Positions 17,289 through 27,109 of a DNA stretch of 64,000 nt are shown piece after piece (the first letter of the stretch is position 1; each line of letters begins with the position of its first letter). The DNA comes from Aquabacterium commune (GTDB lineage Bacteria; Pseudomonadota; Gammaproteobacteria; Burkholderiales; Burkholderiaceae_C), in assembly GCF_004362855.1 (NCBI RefSeq), contig NZ_SNXW01000006.1, positions 124,001-188,000 of the forward strand, in the 5' to 3' direction. A program made the position numbers and the translations under genes. The notes below the pieces were generated by a model. That model made no database searches. It saw only the letters and a program-made list of their open reading frames with translations, and was not told where the DNA came from.

Positions 17289-19531
17289 GGGGGCAGGGAG
17301 CTTGGAGGGCATGTCGGGGCGATGGGGCTGAGTTTGTGCGGACCGCGTGGGCGAGATTTGTCCAGGATTCTGGCTTGTGCGATGGCTTGCGCGATGGCCT
17401 GATCGATCGCCTTGCGCATGGCCTGCCTGGCGCCGAAGCCTGGGGCGTGTGCCATGGGTGCGGCGCCGTAGCGCAGGGCATCGAGCGTTGTCAGGGCTTG
17501 CAGCAGGGCGGCATGGGCGGCCGGCCCCTCTGGCGCCAGCGTGCCGATGGCGGTGGTGCTCAGTTGGCGTGACCAGGCCAGTGCGGCTGCTGGCGCGGGG
17601 CTGTTGTCCGGGGCGTCAAAGCCCGCAGCCAGGAGCGCTTGGTGCAGCCGCACCATCGGGCGGTGCCAGGCCGAGCGCGGCGTGCGCGGGCGTCGCCACC
17701 AGAGCCAGGCCAGCCCGCCCAGCGACAGCAGCACGAGCAGCCCGGCGCACACGCGCATCAGGTCGGTCCAGTCGGGCGAACTCACGCCCCAGCGCGACAG
17801 CATCGACATCTGCTGGTTGCGCGAGTACTGCAGCACCCAGATGTTCCAGCGGTGGTTGGCCGCGTCCGTGTAGGCGCGCACACCGCTCCAGAACGCCGGG
17901 TCCAGCTTGGACAGGGTGGCCGGCAGGCCCTGGGCGTTGCGCAGAGGCGGGCGCGGCCGGTCGATGCGCTCGGGCGCCACCGCGGCCGTCGGGTCCACGC
18001 GCACCCAGCCCAGCTCTGGCTGCCAGTACTCGGCCCAGGCGTGGGCATCGCTGTTGCGCACGACGTAGAGGCCATCGACGGGGTTGAGCTCGGCACCCTG
18101 GAAGCCCGTGACGACGCGTGCTGGCACGTCCATCGCCCGCATGACGACGACGAAGGCTGCGGCGAAGTGTTCGCAGAAACCGCTGCGCCGGTCGAGCCAG
18201 AAGCGGTCCACCTGGTGGAGCACCGGTTGCCCCTGGTCATCGGGTGCGTCATCGCCCGGGCTCAGGGTGTAGCGAAAGCCAGCTTGGCGGATGTGGCGCA
18301 TCAGCGCGATGGCCAGGGCGCTGCCATCGGCGTCCCGGAGCGCTGGGCTGCTGCGCATGTCGGCGGCCCAGGCCAGGGTGCGTGGGTTGTAGCCCCGCGG
18401 CAGCTGGACCCATTGGCGCAGGGCCAGGGCGTCGGGGTGTGTCGGGGCCTCCCGGGCCATCAGCCGTGCGAGGCCATCGATCTGGCTGCGCTCGGTGACG
18501 GGTCGCTCGGCCACCCAGCTCAGGCCAGCGCGCTGCAGCACGGGTTCGGTCAGGGGCGGGGAGGGGGAGGCTTCCAGGGTGCCATCCAGCAGGGGCACCG
18601 AGCGGAGCTGGTTGGGCTCCAGCGTCATCTGGTAGCGCACGGCGCGCCCCTCGGCGGACACGGTCGTGGCGGCGTCGCTGCCCGCGTGTGGGGCTTGCCT
18701 GGGCTGCAGCGACACATCACCGTTCGGGCTTTTGCGCGGGTGTTTGCGCAGGCCGGGCAGGGAGGAGGTCCAGCTCTGGCCGTCGAAGAGGTCCAGCACG
18801 GGGCCGCGGAAGTAGAGGTCGCTGGGGGTGGGTGGTGTGTCGAGGAAGCGCACGCGCAGGGCCACGCTGTCGTCCTGGGCGAGTTCGGCCACACCGCCCA
18901 TGCGCATCTGCTCGGACAGCCCGGTGCGTGTGCCGGAATCGGCCGGCACGCTCCACAGCGGCCCGAAGCGCGGGAAGAAGATGTAGAGCGCCACCATCAC
19001 CGGCACGCCCATCACCAGGCAGCGTCCGGCTGCGGCCATGGCGGCCCCCAGGCTGGGGCGTCCCACCGTGCGCTGCGCCAGCACCAGGGCGCTCAGCAGG
19101 CCGAGCAGCGCCAGCAGCATCAACAGGGCCATGCCGATGGCCTGGGAGAACAGGAACTGCGTGAGGATGAGGAAAAAGCCCAGCGAGGTGACGACGAAAG
19201 CGTCGCGCCGGGCGCGCAGTTCCAGCGTTTTCAAGGCCGCCAGGATGGTGACCAGGGTGACACCCGCCTGCCGCCCGAACAGGGACTGGTAGCTCATGAG
19301 CGTCAGGCCCACGCAGGCGATCAGGCTGACCATCAGCACCCAGCGGGGCGGCAGCGGGGCGTCGCGCCAGGCCAGGCGGCCGCGCCAGGCGATGGCGGCG
19401 GCTGTGCCCAGCGAGCACCACAGAGGCAGGCGTTCCAGGTGCGGGGCGATGCACAGGGCGAGCACCGCCAGCAGCCACAGGGTGTCGCGGCCATCGCGGC
19501 TCAGGTGAGGGGCCCTCAGGATGGCGCTCAT
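17285..19531 (-). CDS. tgpA: TgpA-type membrane transglutaminase (DUF3488 + transglutaminase core)
   Basis: 748 residues. Six or so membrane segments occupy residues 15-190 (DUF3488 region). A large periplasmic part follows, with the papain-like transglutaminase core: C453 in SGFCEHFA, H496 in DAHAWAEYW and D512 in GWVRVDPTA form the triad. A further membrane segment near residue 595-620 and a C-terminal DUF4129-like tail end the protein. In Pseudomonas aeruginosa TgpA is essential and acts on an unknown periplasmic or cell-wall substrate. Both ends overlap neighbours by 4 bases (ATGA), linking it to DUF58 upstream and to a peptidoglycan-cleaving MltB downstream. Confidence 0.92.
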   Translation of the reverse strand: MSAILRAPHLSRDGRDTLWLLAVLALCIAPHLERLPLWCSLGTAAAIAWRGRLAWRDAPLPPRWVLMVSLIACVGLTLMSYQSLFGRQAGVTLVTILAALKTLELRARRDAFVVTSLGFFLILTQFLFSQAIGMALLMLLALLGLLSALVLAQRTVGRPSLGAAMAAAGRCLVMGVPVMVALYIFFPRFGPLWSVPADSGTRTGLSEQMRMGGVAELAQDDSVALRVRFLDTPPTPSDLYFRGPVLDLFDGQSWTSSLPGLRKHPRKSPNGDVSLQPRQAPHAGSDAATTVSAEGRAVRYQMTLEPNQLRSVPLLDGTLEASPSPPLTEPVLQRAGLSWVAERPVTERSQIDGLARLMAREAPTHPDALALRQWVQLPRGYNPRTLAWAADMRSSPALRDADGSALAIALMRHIRQAGFRYTLSPGDDAPDDQGQPVLHQVDRFWLDRRSGFCEHFAAAFVVVMRAMDVPARVVTGFQGAELNPVDGLYVVRNSDAHAWAEYWQPELGWVRVDPTAAVAPERIDRPRPPLRNAQGLPATLSKLDPAFWSGVRAYTDAANHRWNIWVLQYSRNQQMSMLSRWGVSSPDWTDLMRVCAGLLVLLSLGGLAWLWWRRPRTPRSAWHRPMVRLHQALLAAGFDAPDNSPAPAAALAWSRQLSTTAIGTLAPEGPAAHAALLQALTTLDALRYGAAPMAHAPGFGARQAMRKAIDQAIAQAIAQARILDKSRPRGPHKLSPIAPTCPPSSLPP

Positions 19532-20607
19532 GCTGGCTTCCGTTCAGCGCCTGATGCCGTGCCGGCGGGTGTCCAGGTGGCCAGCGTGTCCAGGCACTGG
19601 CGCAGGTGATGCGGGCCTTTGGCGCAGGGCAACGACACGCCGGGCAGGCGCAGGCCATAGGCCGGGCCGTTGCCTGTGGCATCTTGCTCGGCCTGCAACA
19701 GCCAGCTGGCCAGCCGGGACAGGCGCGCCTCTGCCGCCAGGCTCTGCAGGCCGGGGCTTTGCGCGTAGTCCAGCCAGAGGTCGGGCGTGCGGCCACCGGC
19801 AGGTTCTCGGCTGACCAGGTTGCCGCCGGTTGCCAGAGCGCGGGTGGATTTCTTCCAGGCCACCCAGCGCAGCGGGTCACCGCGGCGGTGGTCGCGCAGG
19901 CCTTCGGGCATGTCGGCATCGCGTGCCTGGGCGGTGGGCTGGGGCTCGCGGCTGTCTCTGCCTGGCAGATCTGGCAGGGGTGGGGCGTGGGCCTCCAGCG
20001 CAGGCCAGACCAGCACCCGCGACTGCGGCCGCCAGAAGGCCCAGGCCCGGAACAGGCCCAGCGGGTAGCGGGTTTCGATGGTCAGTCGGGGCAGCTCCAG
20101 CCAACCGCGGTGCAGGGTGGGCACATCCACCTCGACGCTGCCCTCGCTGCCCGGTGGCAGATCGAGGTGCTGCGGCGTGCTGCTGGCAGCCAGCTCGCGT
20201 GGCAGGCTGCGCGTGTCCACGCTGATCAGCAGGCCGTAGCGGCCCAGCCGGCGGTGCTGGTTGTTCAGGGTCAGCGGCAGGCGCAGCACCTGGCCTGCGT
20301 GCACGCTGTGCAGGCTTTGCAGGCGCAGGCTCACACCCTGCAGGTTGCCGTGGGTCTGGTAGAGCGCTGCCATGCCGGCACCGCCCAGCAGGAAGGCCAG
20401 CGCATAGCCCAGGTTCACCTGCTCGTTGATGGAGGCCAGCAACAGCACCATCACCACCACCGCGAAGCTCAGGCCCGCGCGCGACGGCAGGATGTAGAGG
20501 TTGCGCTGCGTCAGGCGGATCTGGTCCTGTCGGGGCAGCCGGGCCTCCCACCAGTCCGTCCAGCGCTGGCGCAGGGCGTTCACCATGTTCGGTGGGCGCG
20601 CCTTCAT
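19528..20607 (-). CDS. DUF58 domain membrane protein
   Basis: 359 residues from ATG 20607, which overlaps the stop of the MoxR gene in an ATGA; a longer in-frame reading up to 20916 lies over moxR and is not likely coding. Two adjacent membrane helices (about residues 35-75) are followed by a beta-rich region and the DUF58 signature near residue 230-260 (GLRDHRRGDPLRWVAWKKSTR). DUF58 resembles a von Willebrand A fold and nearly always pairs with a MoxR AAA+ ATPase, which is thought to remodel or load it. Here it links moxR to tgpA in one operon, as in other proteobacteria. Confidence 0.9.
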   Translation of the reverse strand: MKARPPNMVNALRQRWTDWWEARLPRQDQIRLTQRNLYILPSRAGLSFAVVVMVLLLASINEQVNLGYALAFLLGGAGMAALYQTHGNLQGVSLRLQSLHSVHAGQVLRLPLTLNNQHRRLGRYGLLISVDTRSLPRELAASSTPQHLDLPPGSEGSVEVDVPTLHRGWLELPRLTIETRYPLGLFRAWAFWRPQSRVLVWPALEAHAPPLPDLPGRDSREPQPTAQARDADMPEGLRDHRRGDPLRWVAWKKSTRALATGGNLVSREPAGGRTPDLWLDYAQSPGLQSLAAEARLSRLASWLLQAEQDATGNGPAYGLRLPGVSLPCAKGPHHLRQCLDTLATWTPAGTASGAERKPA

Positions 20608-21572
20608 GGCACCGGGGTGGCCTCCAGCAGCGCGCGCGCCTGGGCGGCGGCGCTGCGGCCGGACTGGCTCAGCACCTGCAGGCGGTGGGCCACACCGGGC
20701 ACCCACAGCACCTGGAGATCTTCGGGCGACACGTGCCCGCGTCCCATCACCAGGGCGCGTGCCCGGGCCAGACGCAGCAGCGACAATCCCGCGCGCGGGC
20801 TCAGGCCTTGGGCGAACCAGCGGCCATCGCGTGTGGCTTGCAGCAGGGCCTGCAGGTAGTCCAGCAGGGCCTCCGAGACGTGCACTTGCGCGAGGCAGGC
20901 CTGCCATTGCTGCCACTCGCTGGCGCCCATCACGGGACGGATGTCGTGCAGGGACTGTCGGCGGTCGGCACCCGTCAGCAGGGCGCGCTCGGCGGCGGCA
21001 TCGGGGTAGCCCAGCGACAGGCGCATGGCGAAGCGGTCCAATTGCGATTCGGGCAGCGGGTGCGTGCCCAGTTGCTCCACCGGGTTCTGTGTGGCGATGA
21101 CGAAAAATGGCGAGGGCAGGGGGCGGGTTTCGCCCTCGGCCGTGACCTGGCGCTCTTCCATGGCCTCCAACAAGGCGCTCTGCGTGCGCGGGCCGGCCCG
21201 GTTGATTTCATCGGCCAGCAGCACCTGGGCAAACACCGGCCCCGGGTGGAAGACGAAAGCTTCCTTCTGGCGCTCATAGACGCTCACCCCGATCAGGTCG
21301 GAGGGCAGCAAATCGGCGGTGAACTGCACCCGCGAAAAGCTCAGGCCCAGCGAGCGGGCCAGCGCCTGCGACAGCGTGGTCTTGCCGACACCCGGGATGT
21401 CTTCGATCAACAAGTGGCCGGACGCCAGCAGGCAGATGACGCTGAGCGTGACCTGCTCGCGTTTGCCCACGATGATCGTGCTAACCTGATCAATGAGCGA
21501 GGTGAGCTGTCGGACGTTCGGTGAGGCGGGTCCGGCCGATGCGCCTGGCGGGTTCATGTCATTGCGGAGCAT
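20604..21572 (-). CDS. MoxR family AAA+ ATPase
   Basis: 322 residues (an in-frame ATG at 21557 is an alternative start). The AAA_3 domain holds Walker A (EDIPGVGKTT, residues 57-66), Walker B (LLADEINRAG), sensor 1 in FFVIATQNPVEQLGTHPLPESQLDRF written here in pieces as IATQNP and LPESQLDRF, and an AAA lid domain (SPRAGLSLLRLARA) at about 245-300. MoxR ATPases act as chaperones for partner VWA/DUF58 proteins. It is first in the operon that continues with DUF58, tgpA and mltB. The 49 bases between it and the divergent HDAC-like gene must hold promoters for both directions. Confidence 0.93.
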   Translation of the reverse strand: MLRNDMNPPGASAGPASPNVRQLTSLIDQVSTIIVGKREQVTLSVICLLASGHLLIEDIPGVGKTTLSQALARSLGLSFSRVQFTADLLPSDLIGVSVYERQKEAFVFHPGPVFAQVLLADEINRAGPRTQSALLEAMEERQVTAEGETRPLPSPFFVIATQNPVEQLGTHPLPESQLDRFAMRLSLGYPDAAAERALLTGADRRQSLHDIRPVMGASEWQQWQACLAQVHVSEALLDYLQALLQATRDGRWFAQGLSPRAGLSLLRLARARALVMGRGHVSPEDLQVLWVPGVAHRLQVLSQSGRSAAAQARALLEATPVP

Positions 21573-21621
21573 GGCAGCACCTTAACCCAATCCCGCACGG
21601 TGTGCGGCGCACTTCTGACCC

Positions 21622-22557
21622 ATGACCACCGGCTATTTTTCACACCCGGACTGCCTGTCGCACGACATGGGCGCAGGCCACCCGGAGTGCCCCGCGCGCA
21701 TCCACGCCATCGAAGACCACCTGCGGGCCGTCGGGCTGGACATGCTGATGCTGCCGCAGGACGTGCCCATGGCGTCCAACCAGGACCTGGCGTACGCCCA
21801 TGACCTCAACTACGTGCTGACGCTGGACGACTTCCTGCAGCAGCTCGAAGCCACCGGCGAGACCCGCGCCCTCGACCCCGACACCTGGGCCTGTCCGGGC
21901 ACGCGCTCGGCGGCCTGGCGGGCGGCGGGTGCAGCGGTGGCGGCCACAGACGCGGTCATCGACGGTAAGTTGAGCAACGCCTTTTGCGCGGTGCGCCCGC
22001 CTGGCCACCACGCCACGCACGACCAGACCATGGGCTTTTGCTTCTTCAACAACGTCGCCGTGGCCGCGCGCCATGCGTTGGACGTGCGCGGCTTGAAGCG
22101 CGTGGCCGTGGTCGATTTCGACGTGCACCACGGCAATGGCACCGAGGACATCCTGGCCAACGACGACCGCGTGCTGATGGTCGGCCTGTTCCAGCACCCC
22201 TTCTACCCCTACAGCGGTGCCGAGAGCCGCGCTGGCAACATGGTCAACGTGCCGGTGCCTGCGCGCAGCGACGGCCGGTTGGTGCGCGACGTGGTGGACA
22301 GCTACTGGATGTACCGCCTGGAAGAATTCAAGCCCGAAATGATCTTCATCTCCGCTGGCTTCGACGGCCACCGCGAAGACGACCTGGGTGGCCTGGGGCT
22401 GGTCGAGGCCGACTACGCCTGGATCACCGCGAAAATCATGCAGGTCGCCGACACCCATGCCCAGGGCCGCATCGTCTCCTGCCTGGAAGGCGGCTACAAC
22501 CTCAGCGCGCTGGCCCGCAGCGTGGCCGCGCACGTGCGCACCCTGATCGAAAACTGA
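21622..22557 (+). CDS. Histone deacetylase-like (HDAC family) amidohydrolase
   Basis: 311 residues, one arginase/deacetylase-fold domain. Catalytic and zinc motifs are intact: RPPGHHA (tandem His), GFCFFNNVAVAAR, DFDVHHGNGT (zinc Asp and His), SAGFDGHREDDLGG (second zinc Asp) and EGGYNL. Bacterial members deacetylate acetylpolyamines, acetylated proteins or related small amides; this branch (opening TGYFSHPDCLSHDMGAGHPE) is widespread in proteobacteria and its substrate is not settled. Divergent from the moxR operon and followed 60 bases later by mscS. Confidence 0.93.
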   Translation: MTTGYFSHPDCLSHDMGAGHPECPARIHAIEDHLRAVGLDMLMLPQDVPMASNQDLAYAHDLNYVLTLDDFLQQLEATGETRALDPDTWACPGTRSAAWRAAGAAVAATDAVIDGKLSNAFCAVRPPGHHATHDQTMGFCFFNNVAVAARHALDVRGLKRVAVVDFDVHHGNGTEDILANDDRVLMVGLFQHPFYPYSGAESRAGNMVNVPVPARSDGRLVRDVVDSYWMYRLEEFKPEMIFISAGFDGHREDDLGGLGLVEADYAWITAKIMQVADTHAQGRIVSCLEGGYNLSALARSVAAHVRTLIEN

Positions 22558-22617
22558 GCGTTCTCCGCACAGCCAAACACCCGAGCCTCTGTGTCCTTGT
22601 TCGCCTCCCTGTTGTCG

Positions 22618-23961
22618 ATGCCCATGAGTGTGAGCACCCCGCACGCCTCCCACCCGATCAGCGCCGAAGAGCTCGGCCAGCTCCTGACCCAGTTGCAGCA
22701 ACCCTCCGTCTTGGCCGAGGTGGCCGCGCTGGCCGGCTGCCTGGGCCTGGCATGGTTGCTGGTGCGTTTGTGGCGGGGGCAGCAGTCCGAGCCCACGGCC
22801 ATCTGGTTCGGCCGCAAGGTGGTGGACGGCATCCTGTTCCCGATCGTCGCCCTGATGCTGGCCCTGGCCGCGCGCCGCGCCCTGATGGAAGTGATGCCGT
22901 TGCCGGTGTTCCGGCTGGCCATTCCCGTGCTGTCCTCGCTGGCGGTCATCCGCCTGACGGTCAAGGTGTTGGGGGCGGCCTTCCCCAGCTCGCACGCGGT
23001 GCGGGTGGTGGAGCGCACCGTGTCCTGGCTGGCCTGGCTGGCCACGGTGCTGTGGATCACAGGCGTGATGCCCTTGTTGCTCGATGAGCTCGATCAAATC
23101 ACCTGGAAGATCGGTTCTGGCGAAGTCAGCCTGCGCAAGGTCATCGAGGGCACGCTGAGCGCCATCCTGGTGATGATCCTGTCGCTGTCGCTGTCGTCGG
23201 CCATCGAATCCAAGCTGCTCAAAGGCGCCACCGACAACCTCTCCATGCGCAAGATGGCGGCCAACATCCTGCGGGCCCTGTTGCTGGTCACCGGCTTGAT
23301 GCTGGCGCTGTCCGCCGTGGGCATCGACCTGACCGCACTGTCGGTGTTCGGCGGGGCGCTCGGCGTGGGCGTCGGCATGGGCCTGCAAAAGCTCGCGGCG
23401 AATTACGTCAGCGGCTTCGTCATCCTGGCCGAGCGCTCCTTGCGCATCGGCGACCTGGTGCGCGTGGACAACTTCGAGGGCGTCATCACCGACATCAACA
23501 CGCGTTTCACGGTGCTGCGCTCCTCCTCGGGGCGGGAGTCCATCGTGCCCAACGAGGTGCTCATCACCCAGCGTGTGGAGAATGCGTCGTTGGCCGACCG
23601 GCGCGTGCTGCTGACCACCGTGGTGCAGGTGGCCTACGGCACAGATCTGAACGTGGTGATGCCCGCTTTGCAGACCGCGGTGCAGGCCGTTGCGCGGGTG
23701 CTGCAGGACCCGGCGCCCTCGGTGCTGCTGTCGAATTTCGCCGCCGATGGCCTGGAGCTGACCGTTGCGTTCTGGATCGCCGACCCAGAAGCGGGCCAAC
23801 TCGGTGCGCGTTCGGCCGTCAACCTGGCGCTGCTCGACACCCTCAACCGCCTGGGCGTGGACATCCCCTTCCCGCAGCGGGTGGTGCACCAACTTGCGCC
23901 CATGGTGCCGCCGCAGGTGTCGCCGTCCGTGCCCGTTGAGGTATCCTCAACGACATCATGA
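22618..23961 (+). CDS. Mechanosensitive ion channel, MscS family
   Basis: 447 residues from ATG 22618; GTG 22591 and ATG 22624 are also in frame and no start has a strong ribosome site. Membrane segments lie around residues 35-50, 75-95, 105-125, 140-160, 178-200 and the pore helix TM3 near 240-265 ([24 protein letters not shown]), followed by the beta domain ([32 protein letters not shown]) and an alpha/beta C-terminal domain. Larger than E. coli MscS by extra N-terminal helices. It opens under membrane tension to release solutes. The stop overlaps psd by 4 bases. Confidence 0.9.
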   Translation: MPMSVSTPHASHPISAEELGQLLTQLQQPSVLAEVAALAGCLGLAWLLVRLWRGQQSEPTAIWFGRKVVDGILFPIVALMLALAARRALMEVMPLPVFRLAIPVLSSLAVIRLTVKVLGAAFPSSHAVRVVERTVSWLAWLATVLWITGVMPLLLDELDQITWKIGSGEVSLRKVIEGTLSAILVMILSLSLSSAIESKLLKGATDNLSMRKMAANILRALLLVTGLMLALSAVGIDLTALSVFGGALGVGVGMGLQKLAANYVSGFVILAERSLRIGDLVRVDNFEGVITDINTRFTVLRSSSGRESIVPNEVLITQRVENASLADRRVLLTTVVQVAYGTDLNVVMPALQTAVQAVARVLQDPAPSVLLSNFAADGLELTVAFWIADPEAGQLGARSAVNLALLDTLNRLGVDIPFPQRVVHQLAPMVPPQVSPSVPVEVSSTTS

Positions 23962-24605
23962 TGTCATCTTTGTACCTGTTTGCGCGCGGCCACCGCCTCC
24001 TGACGGCCGCCGTCGTGCTGTTCACGCTGGCCCTGGCCTGGCTGTTGGGCGATGGCTGGGGCCTGTTGTTCGCCGGTCTGATGGCCGCGTTCGCCGCCCT
24101 GCTGTGGCGCGATGCCCCCCGTGCCGTGCCCACCCAGAGCGGCGCGGTGCTGTCGCCCGCCGATGGCCGCGTGGTGCGCATCGAGAAAGCACGTGACCCC
24201 TATGCCAACCGCGACGCGCTGCGCATCAGCGTGTTCATGAACTTCTTCGACACCCACGCCAACCGTGCCAGCGTCGATGGCGTCATCCGCCAAGTGCAGT
24301 ATTTCCCGGGTGCGGCCATCAGCGCCGACCTCGACACGGCCTCGACCCGCCACGAACGCAACGCCGTGGTCATCGAGTCCAACGGCGAACTCGTCACGCT
24401 GGTGCAGGTGGCCGGCCTGATCGCACGGCGCATCCTGTGCACCGTCAAGCCCGGCGACACGCTGACCCGCGGCCAGCGCTACGGCCTGATCCGTTTCGGT
24501 TCGCGCGTGGACATCTACCTGCCGCCCCACGCCGTGCCCAAGGTGGCACCCGGCGAGCGCGTGTCGGCCACCACGACCATCCTGGCCACCCTCGCGGCTG
24601 CATGA
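23958..24605 (+). CDS. psd: Phosphatidylserine decarboxylase, short (archaetidylserine-type) form
   Basis: 215 residues, starting in the ATGA overlap with mscS. Two N-terminal hydrophobic segments (about 12-48) anchor it. The catalytic region runs from VLSPADGRV (Asp of the triad), through [10 protein letters not shown] (His) to the self-cleavage site RFGSRVD, G181-S182, where the pyruvoyl group forms. It decarboxylates phosphatidylserine to phosphatidylethanolamine at the inner membrane, directly after PssA makes the substrate; pssA is the next gene, 3 bases on. A second, long-form psd gene lies at 57143-58063. Confidence 0.93.
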   Translation: MMSSLYLFARGHRLLTAAVVLFTLALAWLLGDGWGLLFAGLMAAFAALLWRDAPRAVPTQSGAVLSPADGRVVRIEKARDPYANRDALRISVFMNFFDTHANRASVDGVIRQVQYFPGAAISADLDTASTRHERNAVVIESNGELVTLVQVAGLIARRILCTVKPGDTLTRGQRYGLIRFGSRVDIYLPPHAVPKVAPGERVSATTTILATLAAA

Positions 24606-24608
24606 AGA

Positions 24609-25451
24609 ATGCATGAACCACGCATGAGCTCAACCGACGCCCAAGCCCCCCTGCCCGAGGACGCGCCCGAGCTGCACCGCCCGCGCCGCAAGGGCATCTA
24701 CATCCTGCCCAACCTGTTCACGCTGGCCGCGCTGTTTGGCGGCTTCTACGCCATCGTCATGGCCATGAACGGCCAGTTCGAGCAGGCCGCGGTCGGCATC
24801 TTCTGCGCCATGGTGCTCGACAGCCTGGATGGCCGCGTCGCGCGCATGACGAACACCCAGAGCGCCTTCGGCGAGCAGATGGACAGCCTCTCCGACATGG
24901 TCTCGTTCGGTGCTGCACCCGCGCTGATTGTCTATGAGTGGGCGCTCAAGGGCATGGGCAAGCTCGGCTGGATCGCTGCCTTCGTGTACTGCTCGGGCGC
25001 CGCACTGCGCTTGGCCCGCTTCAACACCAACATCGCCGTGGTGGACCGCCGCTTCTTTCAGGGCCTGCCCAGCCCGGCCGCTGCCGCCCTGGTGGTGGGC
25101 TTCATCTGGGTGGTAACCGACGCCGGCTACAGCCCGCAGACCACGCCCTGGTTGATCTGGCTGGCCTGTGCGCTGACGCTGTACGCGGGCCTGACCATGG
25201 TCACGAACATCCCGTTCTACAGCTTCAAGGACGTCAGCTTCAAGCGCACGGTGCCCTTCATCGTGATCGTGGCCATCGCCCTGGGCATCGCCGTCATCAC
25301 CATCCACCCGCCCATCGTCCTGTTCGCCATCTTCATGTTCTATGGCCTGTCGGGCTACGGCGTGTTCATCGTCAAATGGCGCCGCGGCCGTCCTGTGAGC
25401 GTGATCTCCACCTCCACCGACGAGCCCGACGAAGAAGGCCTGCACCGCTGA
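24609..25451 (+). CDS. pssA: CDP-diacylglycerol-serine O-phosphatidyltransferase (PssA)
   Basis: 280 residues from ATG 24609; ATG 24624 is also possible. The CDP-alcohol phosphatidyltransferase signature DG-x2-AR-x8-G-x3-D-x3-D is complete (D74, G75, A78, R79, G88, D92, D96), and about seven membrane segments follow. It joins serine to CDP-diacylglycerol, giving phosphatidylserine, which the preceding Psd converts to phosphatidylethanolamine. The charged N-terminus ([17 protein letters not shown]) matches the subclass II, membrane-embedded enzyme. It lies between psd and leuA, the usual arrangement in Burkholderiales. Confidence 0.95.
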   Translation: MHEPRMSSTDAQAPLPEDAPELHRPRRKGIYILPNLFTLAALFGGFYAIVMAMNGQFEQAAVGIFCAMVLDSLDGRVARMTNTQSAFGEQMDSLSDMVSFGAAPALIVYEWALKGMGKLGWIAAFVYCSGAALRLARFNTNIAVVDRRFFQGLPSPAAAALVVGFIWVVTDAGYSPQTTPWLIWLACALTLYAGLTMVTNIPFYSFKDVSFKRTVPFIVIVAIALGIAVITIHPPIVLFAIFMFYGLSGYGVFIVKWRRGRPVSVISTSTDEPDEEGLHR

Positions 25452-25458
25452 GACCCCC

Positions 25459-27000
25459 ATGACCGACAAGCTCATCATTTTCGACACCACCCTGCGCGAC
25501 GGCGAGCAATCGCCTGGCGCCTCCATGACCCGCGAAGAAAAGCTGCGCATCGCACGCCAGCTCGAGCGCCTCAAGGTGGACGTGATCGAAGCCGGTTTTG
25601 CCGCCTCGTCGAATGGCGATTTCGAAGCCATCAAGGGCATCGCCGACGCCATCAAGGATTCCATCGTCTGCTCGCTGGCCCGCGCCAACGACCGCGACAT
25701 CGCCCGCGCCGCCGAGGCCCTGAAGGGCGCGAACGCCTGGCGCATCCACACCTTCATCGCCACGAGTGCCCTGCACATGGAGAAGAAGCTGCGCATGAGC
25801 CCTGAGCAGGTGCTGGAGCAGGCCAAGCAGTCGGTGCGATTTGCGCGCAACCTGACGGCCGATGTCGAGTTCTCGGCCGAAGACGGCTACCGCTCGGACC
25901 TCGACTTCCTGGCGCGCGTCTGCGAAGCCGTGATCGCCGAGGGCGCGACCACGATCAACATCCCCGACACGGTCGGCTACGCCATCCCCGAGCTGTATGG
26001 CAACTTCATCCGCGAACTGCGCCAGAAGGTGCCGAACTCGGACAAGGCGATCTGGTCGGTGCACTGTCACAACGACCTGGGCATGGCCGTGGCGAACTCC
26101 CTGGCCGGCGTGAAGATCGGCGGGGCGCGCCAGGTGGAATGCACCATCAATGGCCTGGGCGAGCGCGCCGGCAATTGCGCGCTGGAAGAGGTGGTGATGG
26201 CCGTGAAGACGCGCCGTGACCACTTCGGCCTGGACGTGGGCATCGACACCCAGCAGATCATGTCCGCCTCGCGCCTGGTCTCGCAGACCACCGGCTTCGT
26301 GGTGCAGCCCAACAAGGCCGTGGTCGGTGCCAACGCCTTCGCCCACGCTTCCGGCATCCACCAGGATGGCGTGCTCAAGGCGCGTGACACCTACGAAATC
26401 ATGCGCGCCGAAGACGTTGGTCTGTCGGCCAACAAGATCGTGCTGGGCAAGCTGTCGGGCCGCAACGCCTTCAAGCAGCGCCTGCAGGAGCTGGGCATCG
26501 ACCTGGACTCCGAAGCCGAGGTCAACGCCGCGTTCGCCAAGTTCAAGGAGCTGGCCGACCGCAAGAGCGAGATCTTCGACGAGGACATCATCGCGCTGGT
26601 CGGCGACGAAAGCGTCACCAGCGAGCAGGAGCACTACCGCCTGGTGGCCCTGTCGCAGCGCTCCGAAATGGGCGAGCGTCCGCACGCCAGTGTGGTGTTC
26701 GGCGCCGGTGGCGTGGAGCACCGCAGCGAGTCCGACGGCAATGGCCCGGTCGATGCGTCTGTCAAGGCGATCGAGGCTGTCGTGAAAAGTGGCGCGGAAA
26801 TGGTGCTGTACTCGGTCAATGCCATCACCTCGGGGAGCACAGAATCCCAGGGAGAGGTGACGGTTCGGCTGCAGCACGGTGGCCGGGTCGTCAACGGGGT
26901 CGGGTCTGATCCGGACATCGTTGTGGCGTCGGCCAAGGCGTATCTGTCTGCGTTGAACAAGCTTCACAGCAAGGCAGAGCGGGTGGCCGCCCAGGGTTGA
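25459..27000 (+). CDS. leuA: 2-isopropylmalate synthase (LeuA)
   Basis: 513 residues, full length. The HMGL-like TIM barrel (1-280) shows [16 protein letters not shown] with the metal-binding Asp, the strand [20 protein letters not shown] with metal-binding His residues, and NGLGERAGN. The linker domains follow ([21 protein letters not shown]), and residues 390-510 form the LeuA regulatory domain for leucine feedback. It condenses acetyl-CoA with 2-oxoisovalerate, the committed step of leucine synthesis. It starts 8 bases after pssA, so it probably shares its transcript. Confidence 0.98.
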   Translation: MTDKLIIFDTTLRDGEQSPGASMTREEKLRIARQLERLKVDVIEAGFAASSNGDFEAIKGIADAIKDSIVCSLARANDRDIARAAEALKGANAWRIHTFIATSALHMEKKLRMSPEQVLEQAKQSVRFARNLTADVEFSAEDGYRSDLDFLARVCEAVIAEGATTINIPDTVGYAIPELYGNFIRELRQKVPNSDKAIWSVHCHNDLGMAVANSLAGVKIGGARQVECTINGLGERAGNCALEEVVMAVKTRRDHFGLDVGIDTQQIMSASRLVSQTTGFVVQPNKAVVGANAFAHASGIHQDGVLKARDTYEIMRAEDVGLSANKIVLGKLSGRNAFKQRLQELGIDLDSEAEVNAAFAKFKELADRKSEIFDEDIIALVGDESVTSEQEHYRLVALSQRSEMGERPHASVVFGAGGVEHRSESDGNGPVDASVKAIEAVVKSGAEMVLYSVNAITSGSTESQGEVTVRLQHGGRVVNGVGSDPDIVVASAKAYLSALNKLHSKAERVAAQG

Positions 27001-27109
27001 CCAGCCCCTCGGTGACCGGTTTTTGCCGGGTCACTTCATGAATGACGCGTAAGTCTTTGATCTTGCGCGTTTTTTCATTACACTTCGGTGAGGACGAAAG
27101 GGCTGTATC

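Noticed and set aside
27001-27050. The GTGACCGG/CCGGGTCAC pairing after leuA as a terminator
   Set aside because: The arms pair with a bulge, but no T-run follows, so I left it out.
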